DNA of 7,336 bases, taken from the NCBI GenBank assembly GCA_041686955.1, contig JAWLCV010000122.1, positions 1-7,336 on the forward strand, read 5' to 3'. Within the stretch, counting starts at the first letter, position 1; each line of letters starts with the position of its first letter. Under the pieces are notes generated by a model. The model ran no database searches. It saw only the letters and a list, made by a program, of their open reading frames with translations, and had not been told where the DNA came from. Position numbers and translations under genes: made by a program. Positions 1 to 6,903 of this stretch are shown here, piece after piece. The stretch is from UBA7803 sp041686955. Lineage in GTDB: Bacteria > Pseudomonadota > Gammaproteobacteria > Pseudomonadales > Azotimanducaceae.

Positions 1-1587
1 TTCAAGAACGCGCCGCCCCACCTGCGGGCCCTGTACCGGGACGGGCTGAAGTTCGCCGAGCGGGATTTCTACGTCTTCCAGGGCGAGCGCTACAGCTACG
101 CCGAGGCCTGGCGCATCGCCGCACGCGTGGCCAACGCCCTGCGCGGCGCCGGGGTCCGCCACGGCGACCGGGTGGGCATCGCCATGCGCAACTATCCCGA
201 ATGGATCTTCGCCTTCATGGGGATCACCAGCATCGGCGCCGTGGCGGTGGCCATGAACGCGTGGTGGTCGGGCGAGGAGCTACGCTACGGTATCGAGGAC
301 AGCGGTCTCGAGTGGTTGTTCGTCGACGGCGAGCGCCTGGAGCGGGTGGCGCCCTACGTCACCGAGCTCGATCTCCAGGTGGTGGCCGTGCGCTGCGAGC
401 CCCACGGGCAGCACGACTGGGAGAGCTTCCTCGCCGAGGCCTCGGACGAGATGCCCGAGATGAAGGTGGCGCCGGACGACAACGCCCTCATTCTCTACAC
501 CTCCGGTTCCACCTCGCATCCGAAGGGCGTCCTCTCCACCCACCGGGCCATCATCCACGCGCTGCTGGGCTGGGAATGCGCCGCGGCCATGGCGGCGGAG
601 CTGTTCCCGGGGCTGGTGGACGCGGAGGACATCCCCGCCATGATCCTCACCGTGCCCCTGTTCCACGTCTCCGGCCTCAACGTGCAGATGCTGTCCTCGT
701 TCCGCCAGGGCCGCAAGCTCGTCGGCATGTACAAGTGGGATCCGGAGGAAGCGCTCAGACTCATCGAGGCGGAACGCATCACCCAGTTCAACGGCGTACC
801 CACCATGAGCTGGGAGCTGGTTCAGTCGCCCAGGTTCCACGAGTTCGACACGTCGAGCCTGAAAACCATGGGTGGCGGCGGCGCGGCCATGGCTCCGGAG
901 CATGCCCGGCAGATCGATGGCGGTCTGGCCAACGGCACCGCCGGCACCGGCTACGGCCTGACCGAGACCAACGGGCTCGCCGCCACCATCTCCGGCGAGG
1001 CGCTGCTGCAACGGCCGCGGAGCTGCGGCCGCCCCACCCCGCCCATCGTCCAGATCAAGATCGTGGACGAGGCCGGGCGGGAGCTTCCCCGGGGCGAGAC
1101 GGGCGAGATCTGGATTCGCGGACCGATGAACTTCCGCGGCTACTGGAACAATCCGGAAGCCACCCGCGCCACCCTCACCGACGGCTGGGTGCACACCGGC
1201 GACGTCGGCCACATGGACGACGAGGATTACCTGTTCATCACCGACCGGGCGAAGGACATGGTGATCCGGGGCGGTGAGAACATCGGCTGTCAGGAGGTGG
1301 AAGCGGTGATCTACGACCACCCCGCCGTCTCGGAATGCGCCGTTTTCGGCCTGCCGGACGAGCGCCTCGGCGAGCGGCTCGCGGCGGTCGTGATGCGAAA
1401 GCCCGGCGCCCGGGTCAGCGCCGAGGAAATCAAAGCGCACGTGGCCGAGCATCTGGCCCGCTTCAAGGTGCCGGACGAGGTGTGGATTCGCGACGAGCAG
1501 CTTCCGCGGATCGCCTCGGGCAAGATCTACAAACGTGGTCTCCGCGAGGAGGCGCTCGCCGCCATGGAGCAGGGCCGGCGGGCGTAA
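1..1587 (+). CDS. AMP-forming acyl-CoA ligase (FadD/4-coumarate-CoA ligase-like), 5' partial
   Basis: The frame is open from base 1, so the true start lies upstream; 528 residues are visible. Family members usually have 500-570, so only a few tens of residues are probably missing. The enzyme should activate a carboxylic acid with ATP to an acyl-adenylate and pass it to CoA in the cytoplasm. Adenylate-forming motifs appear in order: the phosphate loop YTSGSTSHPKG (496-528), a GGGGAAMAPE stretch (about 871-900), GYGLTETN (949-972), TGDVG with the ribose-binding Asp (Asp codon 1201), the hinge ITDRAKDMVIRGGENI (1237-1284), and the C-terminal PRIASGKIYKR with the catalytic Lys at 1522-1524. All key residues are intact. 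Oddities are STS in place of the usual TTG in the phosphate loop and GENIGCQEVE where Tyr or Ser usually follows GENI. Chain length and substrate cannot be read from the sequence. An internal GTG at 127 is not the start, because conserved N-terminal sequence such as FQGERYSYAEA precedes it. Confidence 0.93.
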   Translation, partial: FKNAPPHLRALYRDGLKFAERDFYVFQGERYSYAEAWRIAARVANALRGAGVRHGDRVGIAMRNYPEWIFAFMGITSIGAVAVAMNAWWSGEELRYGIEDSGLEWLFVDGERLERVAPYVTELDLQVVAVRCEPHGQHDWESFLAEASDEMPEMKVAPDDNALILYTSGSTSHPKGVLSTHRAIIHALLGWECAAAMAAELFPGLVDAEDIPAMILTVPLFHVSGLNVQMLSSFRQGRKLVGMYKWDPEEALRLIEAERITQFNGVPTMSWELVQSPRFHEFDTSSLKTMGGGGAAMAPEHARQIDGGLANGTAGTGYGLTETNGLAATISGEALLQRPRSCGRPTPPIVQIKIVDEAGRELPRGETGEIWIRGPMNFRGYWNNPEATRATLTDGWVHTGDVGHMDDEDYLFITDRAKDMVIRGGENIGCQEVEAVIYDHPAVSECAVFGLPDERLGERLAAVVMRKPGARVSAEEIKAHVAEHLARFKVPDEVWIRDEQLPRIASGKIYKRGLREEALAAMEQGRRA

Positions 1588-1626
1588 AACCAGCCGCACG
1601 GCGGCGACGACAGAAAGAACGATACG

Positions 1627-1632
1627 AGAGGA
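1627..1632 (+). promoter_or_regulatory. Ribosome binding site of the exported methyltransferase-like gene
   Basis: AGAGGA sits 8 nt before ATG 1641. It decides this start over upstream in-frame starts, and the protein from here opens with a clean signal peptide. Confidence 0.7.
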
Positions 1633-1640
1633 AGCCGATC

Positions 1641-2399
1641 ATGCAGAAGACCCTGATTCCGGTCCTGAGCCTGGTGCTCGCCCTTGGCCTGCCCGGCCTC
1701 GCCCGGGCTGCCCAGGACGATCTGGAAGCGAAGCTCCAGGCTGCCATGGCAAGCGACATCCGCAGCCCGGAGGAAAAGGCGCGGGACGCCAACCGCAAGC
1801 CCCTCGAGACCTTGCGCTTCTTCGGCCTGGAGCCCGACATGCGGGTTCTGGAGCTGGTGCCCGGCGGTGGCTGGTACACCAAGCTGCTGGCCCCGGTGCT
1901 GGCCGAGCGCGGCGAGCTGTTCGTCGCCATCGGCACCGACACCGTCGCAAAGCTGGTGCAGGATGGCACCCTGCCCGGGGTGAACGTGGTGGACGTCCGG
2001 GGAGACTTCGTGCGGCCGGAGGGCTCGCGCCGCTTTCGGATCGAGGGCCTGCGCATTCCGGTGGAGAACATCGACCTGGCGTTGACCTTCCGCAACATGC
2101 ACAACTTCGACGAGGAGGGCCGGCAGGGCCTGAATACCGAGGTGTTCCGGGTGCTCCGCTCCGGCGGCCTCTACGGTGTGGTCGACCACACCCGGCGGCA
2201 CATGCAGGCGGACGACGACGAGAACTGGCGGCGCATGGACCCGGTGCAGATGATCAAGGAGATCGAGGCCGCGGGCTTCGAGTTCGTCGACTACGCCACG
2301 CTGCACTACCGTCCGGACGACGAACTGCGCTACGAGGTGGGGCGTCGCACCGTGACCGGCAATACCGACCGCTTCACCTTCCTGTTCCGCAAACCATAG
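1641..2399 (+). CDS. Exported SAM-methyltransferase-like protein (COG4798-type)
   Basis: A 252-aa protein that starts at ATG 1641, 8 nt after AGAGGA (1627-1632). Residues 1-23 form a Sec signal peptide: MQKT, then a hydrophobic core rich in Leu and Val, then a probable cleavage site at ARA|AQ. The mature part resembles a class I methyltransferase fold. The motif I region is MRVLELVPGGGWYTKLLAP (67-85), where the usual D/ExGxGxG is replaced by E-L-V-P-GGG-W-Y. A FRNMHNF segment follows at 150-156, and LRSGGLYGVVDH at 172-183 fits the post-core strand. From memory, this pattern (PGGGWYT, then FRNxHN, then GVVDH) is that of the 'predicted methyltransferase' group COG4798, whose members often carry signal peptides. 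The methyl acceptor is unknown, and enzyme activity outside the cytoplasm, where SAM is not expected, is doubtful. It lies 53 bases after the acyl-CoA ligase and 19 bases before the MFS gene, so co-transcription is likely. An in-frame extension upstream is ignored because it overlaps the ligase and hides the signal peptide. Confidence 0.88.
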   Translation: MQKTLIPVLSLVLALGLPGLARAAQDDLEAKLQAAMASDIRSPEEKARDANRKPLETLRFFGLEPDMRVLELVPGGGWYTKLLAPVLAERGELFVAIGTDTVAKLVQDGTLPGVNVVDVRGDFVRPEGSRRFRIEGLRIPVENIDLALTFRNMHNFDEEGRQGLNTEVFRVLRSGGLYGVVDHTRRHMQADDDENWRRMDPVQMIKEIEAAGFEFVDYATLHYRPDDELRYEVGRRTVTGNTDRFTFLFRKP

Positions 2400-2418
2400 C
2401 GGTCGCCCGTCCGCTGAC

Positions 2419-3759
2419 GTGTCGGGACCGCGCCGTACCGGCGGCCGCCGCTGGCCGCTGGCCCGGTACTTCGCGGAGCCGCGGCTGCCGGATGTAGCGA
2501 GCCGCAGCTTCCGCTACGAGCAGCTAACCGAGCTGACCCTGCCCGTCGCCTTCACCCTGCTCGAAGGCGGCATCGTCGGCGTCATCGCCGCCAAGATCTA
2601 CCAGGTGCCGCCCCTGGTGCTGGCGGTGATCACCGCGGCCCCCATGTTCGGCAACCTCTCGAGCTTCGTCTGGAACGCCCTCGCCAACGCCCGGGCCAAG
2701 GTGCAGTTCACCACGGTGGTTCAGGCGCTCACCGTGCTGTGCGTGCTCGCCATCGCCCTCACCCCCACCAACGAATGGGGCGCGGCGCTGCTGGTGCTGA
2801 GCGTTGTGCTGAGCCGCGTCTTCATGGCGGGCATCATCACCGTGCGCAGCGTGGTGTGGAGCCTGAACTACGTCCGCGCGGTGCGCGCCCGCACCACCGG
2901 ACGGCTGCAGATCATCACCAGCCTGGTCACCGTGCTCATTTCGAGCCTGGTGGGTCCGCTGCTCGACGCGGACCCCGGCAGCTTTCGCTGGGTGTATCTG
3001 GGGGGCGCCCTGGTGGGGGTGCTCGGCATCGTGTTCTTCAGCCGGGTGAAAGTGATCGGCGAAGGGCGCCAGCGGGTGCTGGAGCGCCGCGCGCGCGGCC
3101 GCGAGGCCCGCCAGCGCATGGGCTTCTTCCGCATCCTCGCGAGCGACCGATTATACGCCCGCTACCAGACCCACCAGTTCCTCGCCGGTTTCTCCAACAT
3201 GATCATCGAGGCGCCCATGGTGTACCTGGTCACCCTGGAGCTCGACGCCAGCTACACGGAGGCCATCGCCATCACCATGGTGATTCCGTTCGCTCTGAGC
3301 GTGGTGACCCTCCCCGGCTGGGCGCGCTATCTCGATCGGGTGCACGTAGCCGAGTTCCGGGCCCGCCAGAGCGTACTGTGGGTGACGTCTCAGGCGCTGC
3401 TCTGGGTGGGAGCCCTGACCCAGTCGCTGATCTGGGTGGCGCTCTCCAGGCTGGTGCTCGGGGTAGCCCGCGGCGGCGGCCAGCTCGCCTGGCAGCTCGG
3501 CCACAACGACTTCGCGCCCCGCGATCAGCTCTCCGCCTACATGGGCATCCACGTGACCCTCACCGGCGTTCGGGGGGCGACCGCGCCGTTCCTCGGCATG
3601 CTGCTGTATCTGGGTTGGGGGCCCGCGGGGCCGCTTCCCGGCTACGCGGGCATCGGCGGCCACCTGTTCCTGGCGGCCGCGCTAATGGCAGGACTTTCGT
3701 GGCTCGGGTTCCGCCGGCTTCATGCGGACATGACCGCGCCGTCGCGGGAGGCCCGCTGA
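2419..3759 (+). CDS. MFS-type membrane transporter, substrate unknown
   Basis: A 446-aa integral inner-membrane protein with about 12 hydrophobic segments, roughly at residues 37-58, 63-88, 97-114, 121-140, 163-182, 191-210, 251-272, 281-300, 318-334, 335-352, 368-390 and 412-431. A basic cytoplasmic loop (about 211-245, rich in Arg and containing ERRARGREARQR) separates the two six-helix halves, as in the major facilitator superfamily. In the second half, QLGHNDFAP (about 359-367) and YMGIHVTLTGVRG look conserved and may help identify the subfamily. The start is GTG 2419: an in-frame TGA lies at 2353-2355, no other ATG, GTG or TTG occurs between them, and the next in-frame Met is around residue 76, inside helix 2. 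No clear Shine-Dalgarno precedes the GTG. Translation may depend on ribosomes ending at the TAG 19 bases upstream. The partner genes (acyl-CoA ligase and exported methyltransferase-like protein) suggest transport of a product or substrate of that pathway, but the direction and cargo are unknown. Confidence 0.88.
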   Translation: MSGPRRTGGRRWPLARYFAEPRLPDVASRSFRYEQLTELTLPVAFTLLEGGIVGVIAAKIYQVPPLVLAVITAAPMFGNLSSFVWNALANARAKVQFTTVVQALTVLCVLAIALTPTNEWGAALLVLSVVLSRVFMAGIITVRSVVWSLNYVRAVRARTTGRLQIITSLVTVLISSLVGPLLDADPGSFRWVYLGGALVGVLGIVFFSRVKVIGEGRQRVLERRARGREARQRMGFFRILASDRLYARYQTHQFLAGFSNMIIEAPMVYLVTLELDASYTEAIAITMVIPFALSVVTLPGWARYLDRVHVAEFRARQSVLWVTSQALLWVGALTQSLIWVALSRLVLGVARGGGQLAWQLGHNDFAPRDQLSAYMGIHVTLTGVRGATAPFLGMLLYLGWGPAGPLPGYAGIGGHLFLAAALMAGLSWLGFRRLHADMTAPSREAR

Positions 3760-3918
3760 GCGACGACACGCGTCCCTGCGCCCCCTACCGCCGGCATCTT
3801 TTTGCCGCAGATTGACAAATATCTAGACACCAATCGCGCCGTTCAGCTACTTTACCAACCGGAGGGGTCGGAGCCGGGCTGTGCCGACACGCACAATCAA
3901 CGGTTCGGGGGACACATC
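3760..3918 (+). promoter_or_regulatory. Intergenic region with probable promoter of the protease gene
   Basis: This is the longest gap between genes in the window (159 bases). Bases about 3797-3856 are clearly richer in A/T than their surroundings and contain TTGACA at 3812-3817, identical to the sigma-70 -35 consensus. No good -10 box lies at the normal 16-18 base spacing: the 17-base position reads CGCGCC. TATCTA at 3820-3825 and TACTTT at 3848-3853 are other weak -10 candidates. A weak 5-bp hairpin (CGGCA 3792-3796 with TGCCG 3803-3807, T-rich loop) lies just after the MFS gene and is too short to call a terminator. A promoter here is inferred from gene spacing and composition; its exact position is not resolved. 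Confidence 0.4.
3907..3912 (+). promoter_or_regulatory. Ribosome binding site that sets the protease start
   Basis: GGGGGA lies 6 nt before ATG 3919. It favours this ATG over an upstream in-frame TTG at 3802, whose 39-residue extension is hydrophilic and would bury the signal peptide inside the protein. Confidence 0.6.
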
Positions 3919-6861
3919 ATGCTGAGGATGTTATCGACGCTGGCGTGCGCGCTTGCGTTCGCTGCGCTGTCCGCGAGCGCAGACGCCCGGTTGCTGGGCA
4001 AATCGGAACACGGCGCCTACGTCGTGATCATGCGGGCCGACCCGGCCATCGCCTACGAGGGCGAGCTGCCGGGCTACCAGGCGACCAAGCCAGGCAAGGG
4101 CAAGAAGATCAATCCCAACAGCGCCCACGTGCGCAAGTACCGGCAGTTTCTGGAGGCCGGACATCAGCAGACCCTGGCACGGGCCGGCATTCCCGCCACC
4201 AGAAGGCTCCACGACTACACCATGGCGCTCAACGGCTTCGCCGTTCGCATGAGCCATGGCGAGGCCGCCGCCCTCGCCCTGCAGAAGGACGTGGCGCTGG
4301 TGGTCCCGGACGAGCTGCGCCAACCGCAGACCGAAAACAGCGCCAGCTTTCTCGATCTGGTGGCGCCGGGCGGCGCCTACCTCAAGGGTTACGACGGCGA
4401 AGGCGTGATCGTCGGGGTCATCGACAGCGGCATCTGGCCGGAGCATCCGTCGTTCGCCGACGACGGCAGCTACAGCCCGCTGCCTGTGGGGCCTCTGCCC
4501 TGTGAGTTCGGCAACACGGCGCACAACGCCGACGACGCGCCGTTCGAGTGCAACAACAAGCTGCTCGGCGCCCGGCAAGTGATCCCCACCTACCGGGCCC
4601 TGATCGGCGCCGATCCGGACGAGTACGACTCCGCCCGGGACGACGACGGCCACGGCACCCACACCGCTTCCACGGCGGCGGGCAACGCCGGGGTGCAGGC
4701 CACCATCTTCGGCCGGGATTTCGGCAACGTCTCCGGCATCGCGCCCCGCGCCCGGGTGATCGCCTACAAGGGCCTCGGCAAGCTCGGCGGTTTCAGCTCC
4801 GACCTCGCCGCTGCCATCGATCAGGCTGTGGCGGACGGCGTGGACGTCATCAACTACTCCATCGGCTCGAGCAGCTTCGCCATCAGCGCCGACGGCGTCG
4901 CGTTCCTGTTCGCCGCCGACGCGGGTGTGCTCGTCGCCACTTCGAACGGCAACAGCGGTCCCGGTGCGGCCACCACCGGCTCGCCGGCCTCGGTGCCCTG
5001 GCTCACCTCGGTGGGTGCCAGCACCCAGAACCGGACGTTCCAGGGCTCGGCCAGCTCATCGGACGGCTGGGAATACTTCGGCGCCACCGTCACCGGGCCC
5101 AGCGACGAGTTGCCCCTGGTGGACGCCGCGGACGCCGGCGACGAGCTGTGCAACATCGGAGCGCTGAACCCCGCCGTGGTGACGGGCAAGATCGTGCTGT
5201 GCAAACGCGGCGCCATCGCCCGGGTGGAAAAGAGCGAGGCCGTGCTCGCAGCCGGCGGCACGGGCATGATTCTCTACAACACGAACGATGCCGACACCCT
5301 CAACACGGACCTGCACGTGGTGCCCTCGGTGCACGTGAACTACACCGACGGCTCGCAGATCAAGGACTACATCGCCACCGCGCCGGCGCCCACGGCCCGC
5401 ATCACCGGCGGCGTCTTCACCAGCATCGACGCACCGTGGATGGCGGCCTTCTCGTCCCGTGGTCCGAACCGGCTGTCGGGCGACATCATCAAGCCCGACG
5501 TGACCGCGCCCGGGGTGAACATCCTGGCCGGCAACAGCCCCATCAACTACAACCCGGGCGCCCAGGGGGAGTTGTTCCAGGCGATCTCCGGCACCTCCAT
5601 GTCGAGCCCGCAGGTGGCGGGGCTGTTCGCCCTGGTCAAGCAGGCGCATCCCGACTGGAGCCCGGCCATGGCCAAGTCGGCACTCATGACCACGGCCTAC
5701 CAGGCGGTGAAGAAGGAGGACGGTGTCACCGCGGCCGATGCCTTCGACATGGGCGCCGGTCACGTGAATCCCGGCGGCCAGGTCAACAAGGGCTCCGTGC
5801 TGGAACCCGGGCTCGCCTACGACGCCGGGCTGTTCGAGTACGCCGGCTTCACGTGCGGCACCAATCTCGGCGTGTTCTCGGCGGGAAGCTGCGCGTTCCT
5901 GGAATCCATCGGCGTGCCAACCGATCCCGCCGACCTGAACGTGCCGTCGGTGGGAGTGGACGGCCTCCCGGGCTTGCAGACGGTCCGGCGGGTGGTCACC
6001 AGCGTGGCCAAGGACAGCGGATGGCGCACCTACGTGGCCCACGTGGAGCCGCCGCCCGGCTTCCAGGTCAGCGTCAATCCGCCGGTGCTCAACCTGAAAG
6101 CGGGCCAGAGCGCGACCTACGAGATCACCTTCACCAATCAGAGCGCGCCGATCGGTGAGTGGCGCTTCGGGGCCCTGACCTGGGTGGCCAACGACGGGCT
6201 GTACGAGGTGCGAAGCCCCCTGGCCGTGAAGCCCAGCCTGTTCGACGCCCCCAGCGAGATCACGGGCAGCGGCGTCGACGCCGGCGCGAGCTTCCAGGTC
6301 ACCATGGGGTACACGGGCCCCTACACCGCCGCAGCCCACGGCCTGGTGCCGGCCACGGTGGCGAGCGACACCGTCCTGCAGGATCCGGATCAGAGCTTCG
6401 ATCCGAACGACGGCTTCTCGAATGTCCACCAGTTCAACCTGAGTGGTGCCGCGCACCTGCGTATCGCCATTCCGCCGGAAGCCACGGAGGCCGACGCGGA
6501 TCTCGACCTGTTCCTGTTCGACCCGAACGGCAACCTCCGCGGCAGCAGCACCAACGCCGGCACGGACGAGCAGATCGACATCGCTGCGCCCATGGACGGC
6601 ACGTGGACGCTGTTCGTGCACGGCTGGCAGGCGCCGGGCGGTGACTCGGACTACGACCTCTATAGCTGGTCGGTGCCGAGCGCGTCGGGCGGCAACCTCA
6701 CGGTGGACGCCGCGCCTGCCGGGGCCACCCTGGGTGCCGTGGAAGAGATCGTGGTGAGCTGGACCGGCGCCACGGCCGGTCAGTGGCACCTCGGTGCCGT
6801 GTCCCACGAAGGCACGGCGGGGCTCATGGGGCTCACGCTGATCCAGGTGGACAACCGCTAG
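3919..6861 (+). CDS. Secreted subtilisin-like serine protease (S8, cucumisin type) with PA and C-terminal beta domains
   Basis: A 980-aa pre-pro-protease. Residues 1 to about 24 are a Sec signal (MLRMLSTLACALAFAALSASADA). An I9-type inhibitory propeptide follows, from YVVIMRADP (about 35) to about residue 140. The S8 catalytic domain has Asp169 in GVIDSGIWPEHPSF (codon 4423), His245 in DGHGTH (codon 4651), the oxyanion Asn345 in SNGNSGPG (codon 4951) and Ser560 in SGTSMSSP (codon 5596), so it should be active. A PA domain (about 408-485, with GKIVLCKRG) is inserted between Asn345 and Ser560, as in cucumisin-like enzymes. Cys195 and Cys211 flank the CNNKLLGAR region. An Fn3-like domain spans about 673-771. 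The C-terminal extension holds a PPC-like domain with DADLDLFLFDPNG (859-871) and GTWTLFVHGW (894-903), then a last beta module to residue 980. It should act outside the cytoplasm, degrading proteins. No LPXTG or clear type IX signal was seen. It probably has its own promoter. Confidence 0.95.
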   Translation: MLRMLSTLACALAFAALSASADARLLGKSEHGAYVVIMRADPAIAYEGELPGYQATKPGKGKKINPNSAHVRKYRQFLEAGHQQTLARAGIPATRRLHDYTMALNGFAVRMSHGEAAALALQKDVALVVPDELRQPQTENSASFLDLVAPGGAYLKGYDGEGVIVGVIDSGIWPEHPSFADDGSYSPLPVGPLPCEFGNTAHNADDAPFECNNKLLGARQVIPTYRALIGADPDEYDSARDDDGHGTHTASTAAGNAGVQATIFGRDFGNVSGIAPRARVIAYKGLGKLGGFSSDLAAAIDQAVADGVDVINYSIGSSSFAISADGVAFLFAADAGVLVATSNGNSGPGAATTGSPASVPWLTSVGASTQNRTFQGSASSSDGWEYFGATVTGPSDELPLVDAADAGDELCNIGALNPAVVTGKIVLCKRGAIARVEKSEAVLAAGGTGMILYNTNDADTLNTDLHVVPSVHVNYTDGSQIKDYIATAPAPTARITGGVFTSIDAPWMAAFSSRGPNRLSGDIIKPDVTAPGVNILAGNSPINYNPGAQGELFQAISGTSMSSPQVAGLFALVKQAHPDWSPAMAKSALMTTAYQAVKKEDGVTAADAFDMGAGHVNPGGQVNKGSVLEPGLAYDAGLFEYAGFTCGTNLGVFSAGSCAFLESIGVPTDPADLNVPSVGVDGLPGLQTVRRVVTSVAKDSGWRTYVAHVEPPPGFQVSVNPPVLNLKAGQSATYEITFTNQSAPIGEWRFGALTWVANDGLYEVRSPLAVKPSLFDAPSEITGSGVDAGASFQVTMGYTGPYTAAAHGLVPATVASDTVLQDPDQSFDPNDGFSNVHQFNLSGAAHLRIAIPPEATEADADLDLFLFDPNGNLRGSSTNAGTDEQIDIAAPMDGTWTLFVHGWQAPGGDSDYDLYSWSVPSASGGNLTVDAAPAGATLGAVEEIVVSWTGATAGQWHLGAVSHEGTAGLMGLTLIQVDNR

Positions 6862-6871
6862 CACCGCGGTG
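6862..6871. repeat. Perfect 10-bp palindrome directly after the protease stop
   Basis: CACCGCGGTG reads the same on both strands and begins at the base after the TAG. It has no loop, so it is unlikely to be a terminator. It may be chance in GC-rich DNA. Confidence 0.4.
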
Positions 6872-6875
6872 CAGG

Positions 6876-6901
6876 CCCGCCGGAGGCTACCCTCCGGCGG
6901 G
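6876..6901. terminator. Hairpin between convergent genes, probable bidirectional terminator
   Basis: An 11-bp perfect stem, CCCGCCGGAGG (6876-6886) with CCTCCGGCGGG (6891-6901), encloses the 4-base loop CTAC. It lies 14 bases after the protease stop and 2 bases after the stop of the opposing lipoprotein gene, so both transcripts would end with it. No T-run follows on either strand, so it may work as a weak or factor-assisted terminator, or as a 3'-end stabiliser. The structure is seen directly; the role is inferred from position. Confidence 0.7.
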
Positions 6902-6903
6902 TA

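Noticed and set aside
280..1599. A long minus-strand open frame (439 codons) opposite the acyl-CoA ligase
   Set aside because: It is a shadow of GC-rich coding sequence. The product is low-complexity in His, Gly, Val and Arg with no motif, whereas the plus frame carries every adenylate-forming motif.
1335..1640. N-terminal extension of the methyltransferase-like gene into the ligase gene
   Set aside because: The extra residues are Arg/Ala/Gly-rich out-of-frame translation of the ligase, and ATG 1641 has a good ribosome binding site followed by a signal peptide.
1588..1640. Search for a promoter or terminator between the ligase and the methyltransferase-like gene
   Set aside because: No convincing hairpin with T-run and no -35/-10 pair was seen, which fits co-transcription.
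3792..3807. Hairpin CGGCA/TGCCG with T-rich loop after the MFS gene as a terminator
   Set aside because: The stem is only 5 bp, and the T residues are in the loop, not after the stem.
3802..3918. N-terminal extension of the protease from TTG 3802
   Set aside because: It adds 39 hydrophilic residues before a clean signal peptide, and the AT-rich putative promoter lies inside it. ATG 3919 has a GGGGGA site at 6 nt.
5056..6864. A 602-codon minus-strand open frame opposite the protease, and a 536-codon plus-strand frame at 4548-6158
   Set aside because: Both are shadows caused by high GC. Their products are rich in Arg, Gly and His with no domain, and they cover the intact protease frame that has all catalytic residues.
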